DNA from: an uncultured Clostridia bacterium
GTDB lineage: Bacteria; Bacillota; Clostridia; TANB77; CAG-508
Assembly (NCBI GenBank): GCA_944392605.1
Contig: CALXXE010000009.1
Coordinates: 1-64,000, forward strand
Direction: 5' to 3'
Length of the DNA stretch: 64,000 nt
Shown here: piece by piece, positions 37,479 through 46,317 of the stretch
How positions within the stretch are numbered: position 1 is the first letter of the stretch
Layout of the letters: the number at the start of each line of letters is the position of its first letter
Program-made: the position numbers and the translations under genes
Notes under the pieces: generated by a model
The model's database searches: none
Seen by the model: only the letters and a program-made list of their open reading frames with translations
What the model was told of the DNA's origin: nothing

Positions 37479-38498
37479 TTAACTTACAACAGTAAAACTA
37501 TTTTGTGGAAATACTAATTTTATTTCCGTTCCTACATTCTCTTCTGAATTTAATTCAATTGCCATTCCTAATTTATCACATAATTTTTTACATAAATATA
37601 GTCCAATACCTGTTGATTTCTTGTTAGAAATTCTACCATTAGAACCAGTAAATCCTTTTTCAAAAACTCTTGTTATTTCTCCTTTTTTTATTCCTATTCC
37701 ATTGTCTTTTATATACAAAATAGTATTTTCTTTATTCTTTTTAGTAAAAATTTCTATTTGTAAGTTTTCATCTTGTTTTTTATATTTAATGCTATTATGA
37801 ATTATTTGATTTAAAATGAATACAACCCATTTACTATCTGTTCCAACCTCTATATCTACGTCATGTATATCTAAATGTATTTTTTCTTGTATAAATTCAT
37901 TTTTATTTTTCATGATAACTGTATTTACTATTTTTTCTAAATTAGTTTTCTTTATTATATAATCCTTTTCTACTGCATTACTTCTAGCATAAAATAATGC
38001 TTGTTCTGTATAGTCTTCTATCTTATCTAGTTCTTCATCTATACTTTTCGTTACTTCATTTTTATTATTTTCTATAATCATTTTACTTGTTGCAATTGGT
38101 ATTTTTATTTCATGAATCCATAGTTCTATATATTCTTTATAATCTTCAGTCAAAAACTTAAATTCATTCACATGTTCCGTCATTGATTTTGAAGCTTCTT
38201 CTAATATTTCTTTTAATATTTTTCCATCAGAAAATTCTGGATTTCCCACCATTTCTGCTATCAAATATTTTTTATCAAGTTCACCTAAAATAGAAAAAAT
38301 TCTTTTATAATAATTTTTTCTTCTGTAATAATAACTACCAATCCCTATCACATATACAAGTAAAATAACTACTGGTATATATATCCTAACTAATATAGAA
38401 ATGTCATAAATCATAAGTGCTATTTCTATTGTAATTATTGCAAATATAATTAAAATTAAAGTTATAAAATTGTCCTTTAAGAAATCTTTAAAATCCAT
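37479..38498 (-). CDS. Bce-type sensor histidine kinase
   Basis: 339 residues. Two close N-terminal membrane helices with almost no extracellular loop (intramembrane-sensing type), the atypical H-box ELWIHEIKIPIA, and N/G boxes (NQIIHNSIKYK, IKDNGIGIK, KSTGIGLYL). This form senses through a BceAB transporter. It is downstream of the 65-aa membrane fragment and the regulator gene; the matching transporter lies about 2 kb away. Confidence 0.92.
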   Translation of the reverse strand: MDFKDFLKDNFITLILIIFAIITIEIALMIYDISILVRIYIPVVILLVYVIGIGSYYYRRKNYYKRIFSILGELDKKYLIAEMVGNPEFSDGKILKEILEEASKSMTEHVNEFKFLTEDYKEYIELWIHEIKIPIATSKMIIENNKNEVTKSIDEELDKIEDYTEQALFYARSNAVEKDYIIKKTNLEKIVNTVIMKNKNEFIQEKIHLDIHDVDIEVGTDSKWVVFILNQIIHNSIKYKKQDENLQIEIFTKKNKENTILYIKDNGIGIKKGEITRVFEKGFTGSNGRISNKKSTGIGLYLCKKLCDKLGMAIELNSEENVGTEIKLVFPQNSFTVVS

Positions 38499-38524
38499 TT
38501 TGCCTCTCCCTTATTTGAAATATA

Positions 38525-38722
38525 TTATCTTTCCTTTTTTATTTCTTTACTATAACAAACAATAAAAGATAACATTTGTACAACTACTATAAAAATTGGT
38601 AAACCAATTTTTAGCCATATAGATAAGTCAAGTATCACCATCGCTATTTCAACTATAATTATTGAAATTACAGCTTGTACTATATACACTATATTTTCTC
38701 TTAGATAATCCCAGAATTTCAT
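38525..38722 (-). CDS. Small membrane protein resembling the membrane domain of the adjacent kinase (65 aa)
   Basis: Reads MKFWDYLRENIVYIVQAV, two membrane helices and a short charged tail. It lines up with residues 1-65 of the downstream kinase (MDFKDFLKDN, IEIALMIYDIS versus VEIAMVILDLS). It has its own strong ribosome site (AGGAGG) and a proper stop, so it may be a real modulator; alternatively it is the remnant of a duplicated kinase. Codon use is normal. Confidence 0.65.
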   Translation of the reverse strand: MKFWDYLRENIVYIVQAVISIIIVEIAMVILDLSIWLKIGLPIFIVVVQMLSFIVCYSKEIKKER

Positions 38723-38732
38723 AATTTTCCTC

Positions 38733-39404
38733 CTATTCTAAAATATATCCCTGGCCTCTTTTAGTTATTATTAACTCTTTTAATCCTAACCCATCTAATT
38801 TGTTTCTTAACCTTGTCATATTTACTGTTAAAGTATTATCATCTATAAAGCTTTCACTATCCCATAAATATTCCATTATTTCTTCTCTAGATACAATCTT
38901 ACCTCTTCTTTGTACTAAAAAATGTAATATTTTTAATTCATTTTTAGTAAGTTCTATTTTTACATTATCTTTTTCTATTAAACTTTTTGATATATTTAAA
39001 ATAAATTCATGGCAATCTATTTTATTTGATGATGTTTCTAATGCTGTACTTCTTCTTAAAACAGAAGTAATTTTTGCAAGTAAGATTTGTATATTAAACG
39101 GTTTTGTTACATAATGGTCTGCTCCATAATTCATACTAAGAAGTTCATCCATTTCACTATCTCTACTAGTTATAATTATAATTGGTACTTCTGATACCCT
39201 TCTTATTTCTTTTAATATATATTCTCCATCAAATTTTGGAAGATTTATATCTAATAATACTAAATCTGCTTTTTCATTTAAAATATCTTCTATTGTATTT
39301 GAAAAATCTTCTAAAATTTTAGTTTTGTAACCATTCTTATTTAAGAATATCTCTAACTCTTTTCTTAGTTTTTCATCATCTTCTACGATTAATATCTTAT
39401 GCAT
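38733..39404 (-). CDS. Bce-type response regulator
   Basis: 223 residues, OmpR family: VEDDEKLR, phospho-Asp in LLDINLPKFDG, TSRDSEMDEL, KPFN, and a winged helix with DDNTLTVNMTRLRNKL typical of BceR. Strong AGGAGG ribosome site. Probable targets are the transporter genes at 33.3-36.2 kb. Confidence 0.93.
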   Translation of the reverse strand: MHKILIVEDDEKLRKELEIFLNKNGYKTKILEDFSNTIEDILNEKADLVLLDINLPKFDGEYILKEIRRVSEVPIIIITSRDSEMDELLSMNYGADHYVTKPFNIQILLAKITSVLRRSTALETSSNKIDCHEFILNISKSLIEKDNVKIELTKNELKILHFLVQRRGKIVSREEIMEYLWDSESFIDDNTLTVNMTRLRNKLDGLGLKELIITKRGQGYILE

Positions 39405-39550
39405 AAAATTTCCTCCTAACCTATATATAATTTATACCATCAAATAATTTCTTTTGCAATACTTGTAATTAATTTCGAAAAATGATACTTTATTTTATAA
39501 AAGAAAATGAAAGATTTAAATGAATTTAATATTACAGAAAAATAAGAAAG

Positions 39551-39580
39551 AAAAAAAGCTAAAGCATTAAGCTCTAGCCA
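39551..39580 (-). terminator. Intrinsic terminator after the large surface protein
   Basis: GCTAGAGC/GCTTTAGC stem (one mismatch) followed on the minus strand by seven T. Confidence 0.6.
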
Positions 39581-39587
39581 TTTTCTT

Positions 39588-42500
39588 TTAAAATTTTCTA
39601 TATTTTCTATATTTCATATAACTAAATCCTGCAACTATCATTAAAGCTATTATTACAAATATTAATACATTTCTTAGACCTGCATATGGTAATTTACTGT
39701 TTGCTGTGCTACTGCTTTGTGAATTTTGGCTACTTCCACTTGAGCTATTACTACTTGTTCCACTATTACTACTTCCGCTTGGAGTATTTGTTCCGCTTTG
39801 ATTATTGTTATTATTTGTACTTTCGTTTGTATTGGTGTTATTTACATCTGTATTTGTGCTATTATTAGTGCTGTTATTTGTATTTGTATTGTTGCTAGTA
39901 TTAGTATTTGTATTAGTATTTGTATTACTACTTGTATTATTGCTTGTATTAGTATTTGTACTTCCATTATTATTTGTATTACTATTTGTGTTTGTATTAT
40001 TAGTTGAGTTTGAATCCTCATCTTCAATATTTATAGTGAAACTTACTTCTGTTCTGTTTCCAGCCTCATCTACTGCTATCAATGTATAATTACCATTTTC
40101 TCTAATTTGATCACCATTTTGATAACCTTCTACTATACTTCCATCTCTAGTCAAAGTTACTTCTACTAAATTTTCATCTGAAATCCTTGGTGTTACATAG
40201 TTTCTATAAGTTCTTCCATCTTCAACTCCTGTAATAGTTGGAGGTGTTGTATCAGGTTCTGGCTCTGGCTGTTGATTTTCAATCTCTGTTATTGTAATTG
40301 TCTCTACAACTTTATTTCCAGAATCATCTTCTGCATACACTGTATATGTTCCATTTTCAGCTATTTTTACAAGAGATGCTGCTGTTTTATCTCCTTGTTC
40401 AATTTGAAGCTCTGTTCCATTATTTTCAAAATAAGTAACATCTCTTTCTCCACTTTCCATTTTAACTACTCTTATTTGTGATTCTGTATCTACTACGTTT
40501 ATAGTTAAATTAACAGATTGTTTATCTTGTGAAACCTCTTTTTCAAAATTGATTGTAGGAGGTATCGTATCAGGTTCTGGTTCTGGCTCCTCAGTATTAT
40601 CAATCGTTGTTACCTCAAATGTTTGAACCTTTTCATTACCGGCTAAGTCTTTTGTATAAATAGTATAAGTTCCATTCTCACCAATATTGGTTCTACCTGT
40701 TGCTGAAGTACCATCTTTTGTTATACTAATTTGTTGTCCACCATTTTCAAAATAGCTTTCATTTTGTTCTCCACTTGCAATTTTTAATATATCTATACCT
40801 GTTAAATTATCTGTTAAGTTAATTGTAACTGCAACATTTTTACTATCTGTATTTTCTTGTAAAATTTCTATATCAGGTACTGTATAATCTATGGTAAAAG
40901 TTACACTTGTTTCATTTCCTGTTTCATCTCTTGCTGTTAATGTAAATACTCCCTCTTCTTCAATATAACTTCCATTTTGATAATCTTCTACAACTTCTCC
41001 ATTTTTTGTTAAGACTACACTTGCTAAATGTTCATCTGTAGCAATTGGATTTACTGTATCCTTATAAATAGTATTATTTGTTACTCCATTTATTTCGGGA
41101 TTTGTTGTGTCAGGTTGTTCTACATTATCTAAGCTTAAAATATTTATTTCTTCTACACTACTTGCCTGATTTTCATCTTCTGCATATACTGTATATGTAC
41201 CTATACTATCTATTGTAAATTCAGTTGTAATAATTTTTCCTAATTGTCCTTGACCAATTGTAGTTCCATTACTATTAAAATATTCTGCATCATGACTTCC
41301 TTCAGCCCATTTTATTGTATCTATATAATTATCTGCATCTGTGACTGTTACATCAATTTGCTTTGGATTGCTTTGATTTTGTGATAATGTTATTTGTGGT
41401 GGTTCATTTGTAGAAGGCCCAGTTGAAACTATAATTGTTTTTTTCGTTAAATAGCTATAACCATCTTCATCTTTTATATAAACATTTAAAAGACAATTTT
41501 CATTTACAGTATAATTTGCAGCGACTTCTCTTCCTGGTGTTATATCTAAGCTTTCTCCATTGTTTTCAAAATAATTTATATCTATGCCTTCTCCTATTGC
41601 AACTTTTAATTCAACTATATCACTTACTGTATCTGTTGCTGTTATTGTTAAATTCTCTGGATTTTCTTCATCTTGTGTTATTACTATGCTCATAACATTT
41701 TCTTCGGAAGTAATTCTTCTAGTTGTCATTGTTCTGTATCCTGCTTCATCTTCTATTAAAAATGTATAAGTTCCATCTTCAGGAAGTGTATAATTTATAT
41801 CTACATTTTTTCCTTCTGTAAAGCTTATATCTTCTCCTACAGTATCAAAATCAGAAAAATCAGATATTTCAGAAGCTCTAGCATATTTTATTCTTGTAAT
41901 ATTACAAATACTATCTGTAGCTTGAATATTAATTTCTCTATTTCCTAAATCTGTAATATTTACTTCTATTGGAATTCCACTTTCTGATAAATATATTTGT
42001 TTTGTTACATTTGCTCCATTTTCATCTTCTGCATAAACTTCATATAAACCTTCTTCACTTACTGTATATATTAAATTAACATTACTACTTTTATTAAATT
42101 CTATATTAGTTCCTTCTGTATCAAAATCTATATCTTGATTTATATCATCTAATTTAGCTATTTTTAATATTGCAATGTTGCTATTCTGACCTATAGCTTG
42201 AATAGTTAAAGAAAGTGGATTTTCCTCGTCCTTTATTAACGTTAAGTCTGGTGCTTGACCCGGGTCATGTATTGTTATTCTAAATAAATATCTATCTCCA
42301 TGTGAGTTTCTAGCATATATTGTATAAGTTCCATATCCTTCTAACATAAATGAAGCTTCTACATTTTGTGAAGGAGATATTTCTATTGTATATACATCAT
42401 CATTATCTTCTTCAAAATAACTTATCTCACTTGCTTCTATACGCTTATGTACATACTTTAAATCCTCTATATTATACTGTGTATCTGTAGCTGTTATATT

Positions 42501-42662
42501 TACTTGATTTGGATTTATCTCATCTCTTTTGGCAGTAACTCTCAGTGTTCCTATATCTTCTGTTGCCTCTAAATCTGCAGCACTCGAAACTACTGGTAAT
42601 ACTAGTTGTAATATAAGTGCCATTATTATTAATACTGGTAATAATTTTAATCTATTTTTCAT
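39588..42662 (-). CDS. Large surface protein with Ig-like repeats, Asn/Thr stalk and LPxxG anchor
   Basis: 1024 residues. Signal peptide (1-28, ending VSSAAD). Then about ten repeats of roughly 80-100 residues with recurring blocks such as YFENNGT, VAENGTYTVYAEDD and ITATDT, of Ig/cadherin-like beta-sandwich type. A long Asn/Thr/Ser stalk (about 870-985), then KLPYAG, a membrane helix and KYRKYRKF. LPYAG looks like a sortase signal, though no sortase is in the window. Probably cell-wall attached, adhesive or structural. Ribosome site AGGAGG. Confidence 0.85.
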   Translation of the reverse strand: MKNRLKLLPVLIIMALILQLVLPVVSSAADLEATEDIGTLRVTAKRDEINPNQVNITATDTQYNIEDLKYVHKRIEASEISYFEEDNDDVYTIEISPSQNVEASFMLEGYGTYTIYARNSHGDRYLFRITIHDPGQAPDLTLIKDEENPLSLTIQAIGQNSNIAILKIAKLDDINQDIDFDTEGTNIEFNKSSNVNLIYTVSEEGLYEVYAEDENGANVTKQIYLSESGIPIEVNITDLGNREINIQATDSICNITRIKYARASEISDFSDFDTVGEDISFTEGKNVDINYTLPEDGTYTFLIEDEAGYRTMTTRRITSEENVMSIVITQDEENPENLTITATDTVSDIVELKVAIGEGIDINYFENNGESLDITPGREVAANYTVNENCLLNVYIKDEDGYSYLTKKTIIVSTGPSTNEPPQITLSQNQSNPKQIDVTVTDADNYIDTIKWAEGSHDAEYFNSNGTTIGQGQLGKIITTEFTIDSIGTYTVYAEDENQASSVEEINILSLDNVEQPDTTNPEINGVTNNTIYKDTVNPIATDEHLASVVLTKNGEVVEDYQNGSYIEEEGVFTLTARDETGNETSVTFTIDYTVPDIEILQENTDSKNVAVTINLTDNLTGIDILKIASGEQNESYFENGGQQISITKDGTSATGRTNIGENGTYTIYTKDLAGNEKVQTFEVTTIDNTEEPEPEPDTIPPTINFEKEVSQDKQSVNLTINVVDTESQIRVVKMESGERDVTYFENNGTELQIEQGDKTAASLVKIAENGTYTVYAEDDSGNKVVETITITEIENQQPEPEPDTTPPTITGVEDGRTYRNYVTPRISDENLVEVTLTRDGSIVEGYQNGDQIRENGNYTLIAVDEAGNRTEVSFTINIEDEDSNSTNNTNTNSNTNNNGSTNTNTSNNTSSNTNTNTNTNTSNNTNTNNSTNNSTNTDVNNTNTNESTNNNNNQSGTNTPSGSSNSGTSSNSSSGSSQNSQSSSTANSKLPYAGLRNVLIFVIIALMIVAGFSYMKYRKYRKF
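39796..40015 (-). repeat. Low-complexity Asn/Thr-coding tract
   Basis: Runs of AAT/ACA/AAC codons giving the stalk of the surface protein; degenerate 6-base periodicity. Prone to length change. Confidence 0.75.
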
Positions 42663-42769
42663 AATATTCCTCCTGTATTTAATCTAACAATTTTATTATA
42701 ACACTATAAAAATCTTATAACAATGATTTTTATATATTTTACGAAAAATAATATCGCTTTTTCTCTCAT

Positions 42770-42798
42770 TTGCGTTTACAATTATTGCATGCTATAAT
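42770..42798 (+). promoter_or_regulatory. Promoter of the 102-aa gene
   Basis: TTGCGT (42770-42775), 17 bases, TATAAT (42793-42798), 70 bases before the ATG. Confidence 0.6.
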
Positions 42799-42867
42799 AT
42801 GTTTATTAGCACAGCAATGTGCAACTGCTTTGTTGGAAGGTATCACTCATTGTTCTAAGGAGGCAAC

Positions 42868-43176
42868 ATGTCTAGTAAGAAATTGCAGCATAGTTGGGTG
42901 GTTAGGTCAAAAATACGAAACGTTCCTAACAACACGGTTATTATTACGTTGGAGCATCAAGGATTCTTGAACGGTAGCTTTTCTGACAATTTCGCTTACG
43001 ATTTTGCAGTGTTTTCTGAGCTACCTTCAGAGTTTCAATACTCAACACGTCGTGATAATGTCACCATTACCTGCATACTAACCTTTACGGAAGATGATAT
43101 CGATGGAGGCTATATGGATGAGTTGTTTTCTCTGCTAATTGCAAACAGTGAAGCAGAATCCAACGCTGACTCATAA
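42868..43176 (+). CDS. Small protein of unknown function with atypical codon use (102 aa)
   Basis: Begins MSSKKLQHSWVVRSKIRN; ends acidic (SEAESNADS). No membrane segment or known motif; the middle NTVIITLEHQGFLNGSFSDNF suggests beta structure. Ribosome site AAGGAGG, own promoter and a very strong terminator. Like the 117-aa gene at 10747, it is on the plus strand among minus-strand genes and uses more G/C third positions than the neighbours. Possibly the same acquired type of cassette; function unknown. Confidence 0.65.
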   Translation: MSSKKLQHSWVVRSKIRNVPNNTVIITLEHQGFLNGSFSDNFAYDFAVFSELPSEFQYSTRRDNVTITCILTFTEDDIDGGYMDELFSLLIANSEAESNADS

Positions 43177-43188
43177 ATATATTCAGCA

Positions 43189-43240
43189 AAAAGTAGCGAG
43201 AACAAACTAAAAACAGTTATGTTCTCGCTACTTTTATTTA
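43189..43240 (+). terminator. Strong intrinsic terminator
   Basis: 16-bp perfect arms (AAAAGTAGCGAGAACA and reverse complement) with a 15-base loop. It also faces the end of the flavin reductase-like gene. Confidence 0.9.
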
Positions 43241-43246
43241 CACATA

Positions 43247-44200
43247 TTATTTGTTTTTTTCTTGATTTCTTTTATCTTGAATTATTTCCATCTCTTTTTC
43301 TGTTATTAATGTTACATTATTTTCTTTAGCCCATGCAACACATCCTTTTAGAACTGTGTTTAAAAATACTCGTGGCACTTTTACTAGTTTACTGCAGGCC
43401 TCATCTGTAAATTTTACATCTGGATCTAATCTAGAAGCGGCATATTTTACAGTATCAAGGCTTATTCCTTTACTTGCAGGTATTGGCTCTGAAATAGGTC
43501 TTTTAAATCTTGTATACCAGAAATTCTTATTGTCACGATATCCATAGTCAACCGGAACAGAAGGAAAACTTCTTGGGTTTATTCCATCTATAATTTCATC
43601 ATAATATTTTGGTTTCATCAATATATGGTCTATTTTCAATATAAAATGTGCACCATGTTCACTTGTTATTCCATTGAAATTATGATATGGCGGTTTGTAT
43701 TCTTCTTGGACTTTATCATCTTGTGCTCCATCTAGTTCCCTTACCCATGTACATTCAAATACTTGAAATGCTTCTTGTACTATTTTAGGATATTTTTCAT
43801 CAGGATTTTCTCTTGCCCTTTTTCCATCTACTAATGTAAATATACAATCTTTCATCTTTTCCTCTGTTGTTTCTCCTGGATAGCCGAGTCTTACAGCTTC
43901 TTTAAAATATTTTCTCTTATCTGTTATAAAGTTAATTGAGCATTTCCCTGTTCTTAAGATATTCTTTGCTGTATTTGAACTATTTCTACAACATAAAAGC
44001 ATTGCATAATAATCTTTTCCTGCTATGTAATATGGAAAACATAATGAATATGAGCCTAAATTTGTTTGTCCATTTTCATTTAATGTTCCTATTTCTGTTG
44101 TTGGCATTGGAAAGAAGCTTGATGTTTGATAAAAGTTATCTACTATTCTTAAGTCTCTAAATCCATTTAATTCTTCAATTTTCTTTTGTTTTTCTTCCAT
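43247..44200 (-). CDS. Flavin reductase-like protein with C-terminal PCP_red-like domain
   Basis: 317 residues. The N-terminal 200 residues match the FMN-binding flavin reductase-like fold (PMPTTEIGTLNENGQTNLGSYSLCFPYY; RNSSNTAKNILRTGKCSINFI). The last 60 (FTDEACSKLVKVPRVFLNTVLKGCVAWAK...LITEKEMEII) resemble the small PCP_red domain found with protochlorophyllide-type reductases. Good ribosome site (AAGGAGGAT). Likely a redox enzyme; the substrate is unknown. Confidence 0.65.
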   Translation of the reverse strand: MEEKQKKIEELNGFRDLRIVDNFYQTSSFFPMPTTEIGTLNENGQTNLGSYSLCFPYYIAGKDYYAMLLCCRNSSNTAKNILRTGKCSINFITDKRKYFKEAVRLGYPGETTEEKMKDCIFTLVDGKRARENPDEKYPKIVQEAFQVFECTWVRELDGAQDDKVQEEYKPPYHNFNGITSEHGAHFILKIDHILMKPKYYDEIIDGINPRSFPSVPVDYGYRDNKNFWYTRFKRPISEPIPASKGISLDTVKYAASRLDPDVKFTDEACSKLVKVPRVFLNTVLKGCVAWAKENNVTLITEKEMEIIQDKRNQEKNK

Positions 44201-44298
44201 AATCTTATCCTCCTTTTATATAAATAAGATATCATAACAAAATAATTTGTGCAAGGAAAAATATTAAATAAAAAAGTAAAAGCTATAAGATAAAAATC

Positions 44299-46293
44299 CT
44301 ATAACTTTTTAGTACTATTACTTTTTAATTCTTTTCCTTCTTTATTTTTCTTAACAAATGCTTGCATAATTATTGCAAAGAAGCAAACAATGGTTACTAA
44401 TTGTAATCTGAATGTGAAAATATAATGATAACATGAATGATTTGGTAACAATATATACCTTGCATATGGTAATAAACCTATAATTAGTAAACCATATATA
44501 TAACCATTATATTTATTTTTATGTCTGTAATTATTAATAAGTAGAAAAATTACTAGTATCACCGGTAATAAAATATATATGATAAATTTCTTTCTTATAA
44601 AATAAATCGGATATAAATTATTAAAGTTTCTTCTTATCGCTTCTATCCACATTCTTTCTTCTTCTACATATCTAACCTCTCCATTTATTCTTGTACTTCC
44701 CTTTTGTATTGCTTCTATTATATAATTTTTATTTAATACAATTGAAGCTATTATCCATTTTGCGATATACATTGCTATATATGAAATACCCCAAATCAGT
44801 ATTGAAGCTATTATAAATTTAAGTATATCTTTAAATCCAGTTAATTTATCCTGTTTATTTCTTTTTATTATTATAAACATTAATGGTAATAAAATTGTAA
44901 GCATTTCTACGGTTAAAAAATCGAAGAAGCATGTTAACATTCCTGTTATCCAAAAAATAGGATACAATTTTTTATTGTCACCATTATCAATTTTTAAAAC
45001 TATTATTGAAACAATAAAAGCAATCATAAATACCCATGTATATTCAAAACATTGTGGTACAATAAATATTGAAATCATATAAAATGCTATTAACAATGGT
45101 ATTACTATTTTTTTATCAATATTCCATAATTGTTTCATTATTACTAATACTAATATCATCAAAACTATGGCACTAATAATATGTATTTGCTCAATTCCGA
45201 AAAACATAAGAAGCGGTTTCAATAAAACAATATATCCATGCCAGTATCTAGTATATTCTGTCTGTGCTTCTTCTTTTCCCTCTACTAAATCTTGAAAGCT
45301 TTCTATTACAAACTCTTCTTCAGTTTCTCGATATTTCGCCTCCAACACTGAACTTAAAGGTCTATTTGAATCTAAAGAATATATAATACTAAGTGCTATA
45401 CTATCTGCATAATAATCCATTATGGTATCAGGTCTTCCTTTTATTTTTTCGGGGAAAATATCATTTGTAGAATTATATATGTATGCTGCTTCTTTACAAT
45501 GTTCTTTTACTTTTTCATTTGGCAACATTGTTACAACAACTAATGATATTATACAAATAATTAATGTAAGTAAAAACATTTTTAAATATCGAAAAATACC
45601 ATGATTTCTTCTGTTGCCATCTTGTTCCAAAATTACTTTTAAATGTCTTAATCCATCCCTAATAGTTCTTAAATTACCTTTTCCTTCACGTTTATCTTTA
45701 TAAAAATTTATTGAAACTTCTACAATTTTCATATTTTTCTTAGCTGCCTTTATCATCATTTCACTTGCAAATTCCATTCCATCACTTGTACATTCTAAGG
45801 CTAAAAGACTTTCTTTTTTTCCTCCTCGCAATCCACAATTAATGTCTTTTATTTTTACTCTATATTTTTTTCTTATCAAATAACTAAAAAATGGTGTCCC
45901 TATATATTGATGTAAAAATTTCATAGCGCCTTTTTCCATATATCCACCATATCTATTTCCTATTACTATATCATAGCCTGATTTTAATTTTTCAAACATC
46001 TCATCTAACTCTAAGAAATTATAGCTATCATCTGCATCTCCCATAATAATATATTTTCCTTTTGCTTCTTCTATTCCTTTTTTTAAAGCTAGTCCATAGC
46101 CTTTAGGAGCAAAGTCTACTACCTTTGCTCCTAAATTTAAAGCTATTTCTTTTGTTCTATCAGTACTTCCATTATTTACTACTAATATTTCTGCTGAAAT
46201 ATTATTCTTTTCTATAAACTTCTTAGCTTTTTCTATTACTATTCCTATTGTCTTTTCTTCATTAAGTGCTGGTATTAATATTGTTAATTCCAT
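44299..46293 (-). CDS. Family 2 glycosyltransferase fused to a multi-pass membrane domain
   Basis: 664 residues. Residues 1-230 are a dolichyl-phosphate-sugar-synthase-like GT2 (LTILIPALNEEKTIG; VVNNGSTDRT; GDADDSYNF as DxD; INCGLRGGKKESLL). From about 235 there are ten or more membrane helices with extracytoplasmic loops, like GT-C/PMT-type proteins. It could load a lipid carrier and move or use the sugar for surface polysaccharide or protein glycosylation. The pilin-like gene lies just upstream, 24 bases away. Confidence 0.85.
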   Translation of the reverse strand: MELTILIPALNEEKTIGIVIEKAKKFIEKNNISAEILVVNNGSTDRTKEIALNLGAKVVDFAPKGYGLALKKGIEEAKGKYIIMGDADDSYNFLELDEMFEKLKSGYDIVIGNRYGGYMEKGAMKFLHQYIGTPFFSYLIRKKYRVKIKDINCGLRGGKKESLLALECTSDGMEFASEMMIKAAKKNMKIVEVSINFYKDKREGKGNLRTIRDGLRHLKVILEQDGNRRNHGIFRYLKMFLLTLIICIISLVVVTMLPNEKVKEHCKEAAYIYNSTNDIFPEKIKGRPDTIMDYYADSIALSIIYSLDSNRPLSSVLEAKYRETEEEFVIESFQDLVEGKEEAQTEYTRYWHGYIVLLKPLLMFFGIEQIHIISAIVLMILVLVIMKQLWNIDKKIVIPLLIAFYMISIFIVPQCFEYTWVFMIAFIVSIIVLKIDNGDNKKLYPIFWITGMLTCFFDFLTVEMLTILLPLMFIIIKRNKQDKLTGFKDILKFIIASILIWGISYIAMYIAKWIIASIVLNKNYIIEAIQKGSTRINGEVRYVEEERMWIEAIRRNFNNLYPIYFIRKKFIIYILLPVILVIFLLINNYRHKNKYNGYIYGLLIIGLLPYARYILLPNHSCYHYIFTFRLQLVTIVCFFAIIMQAFVKKNKEGKELKSNSTKKL

Positions 46294-46317
46294 TTTTATT
46301 TTCCTTTATATTATTGT

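Noticed and set aside
39686-40089. Plus-strand ORFs over the Asn/Thr stalk
   Set aside because: Cys/Tyr/Val-rich shadows of the repetitive minus-strand coding region, without ribosome sites.
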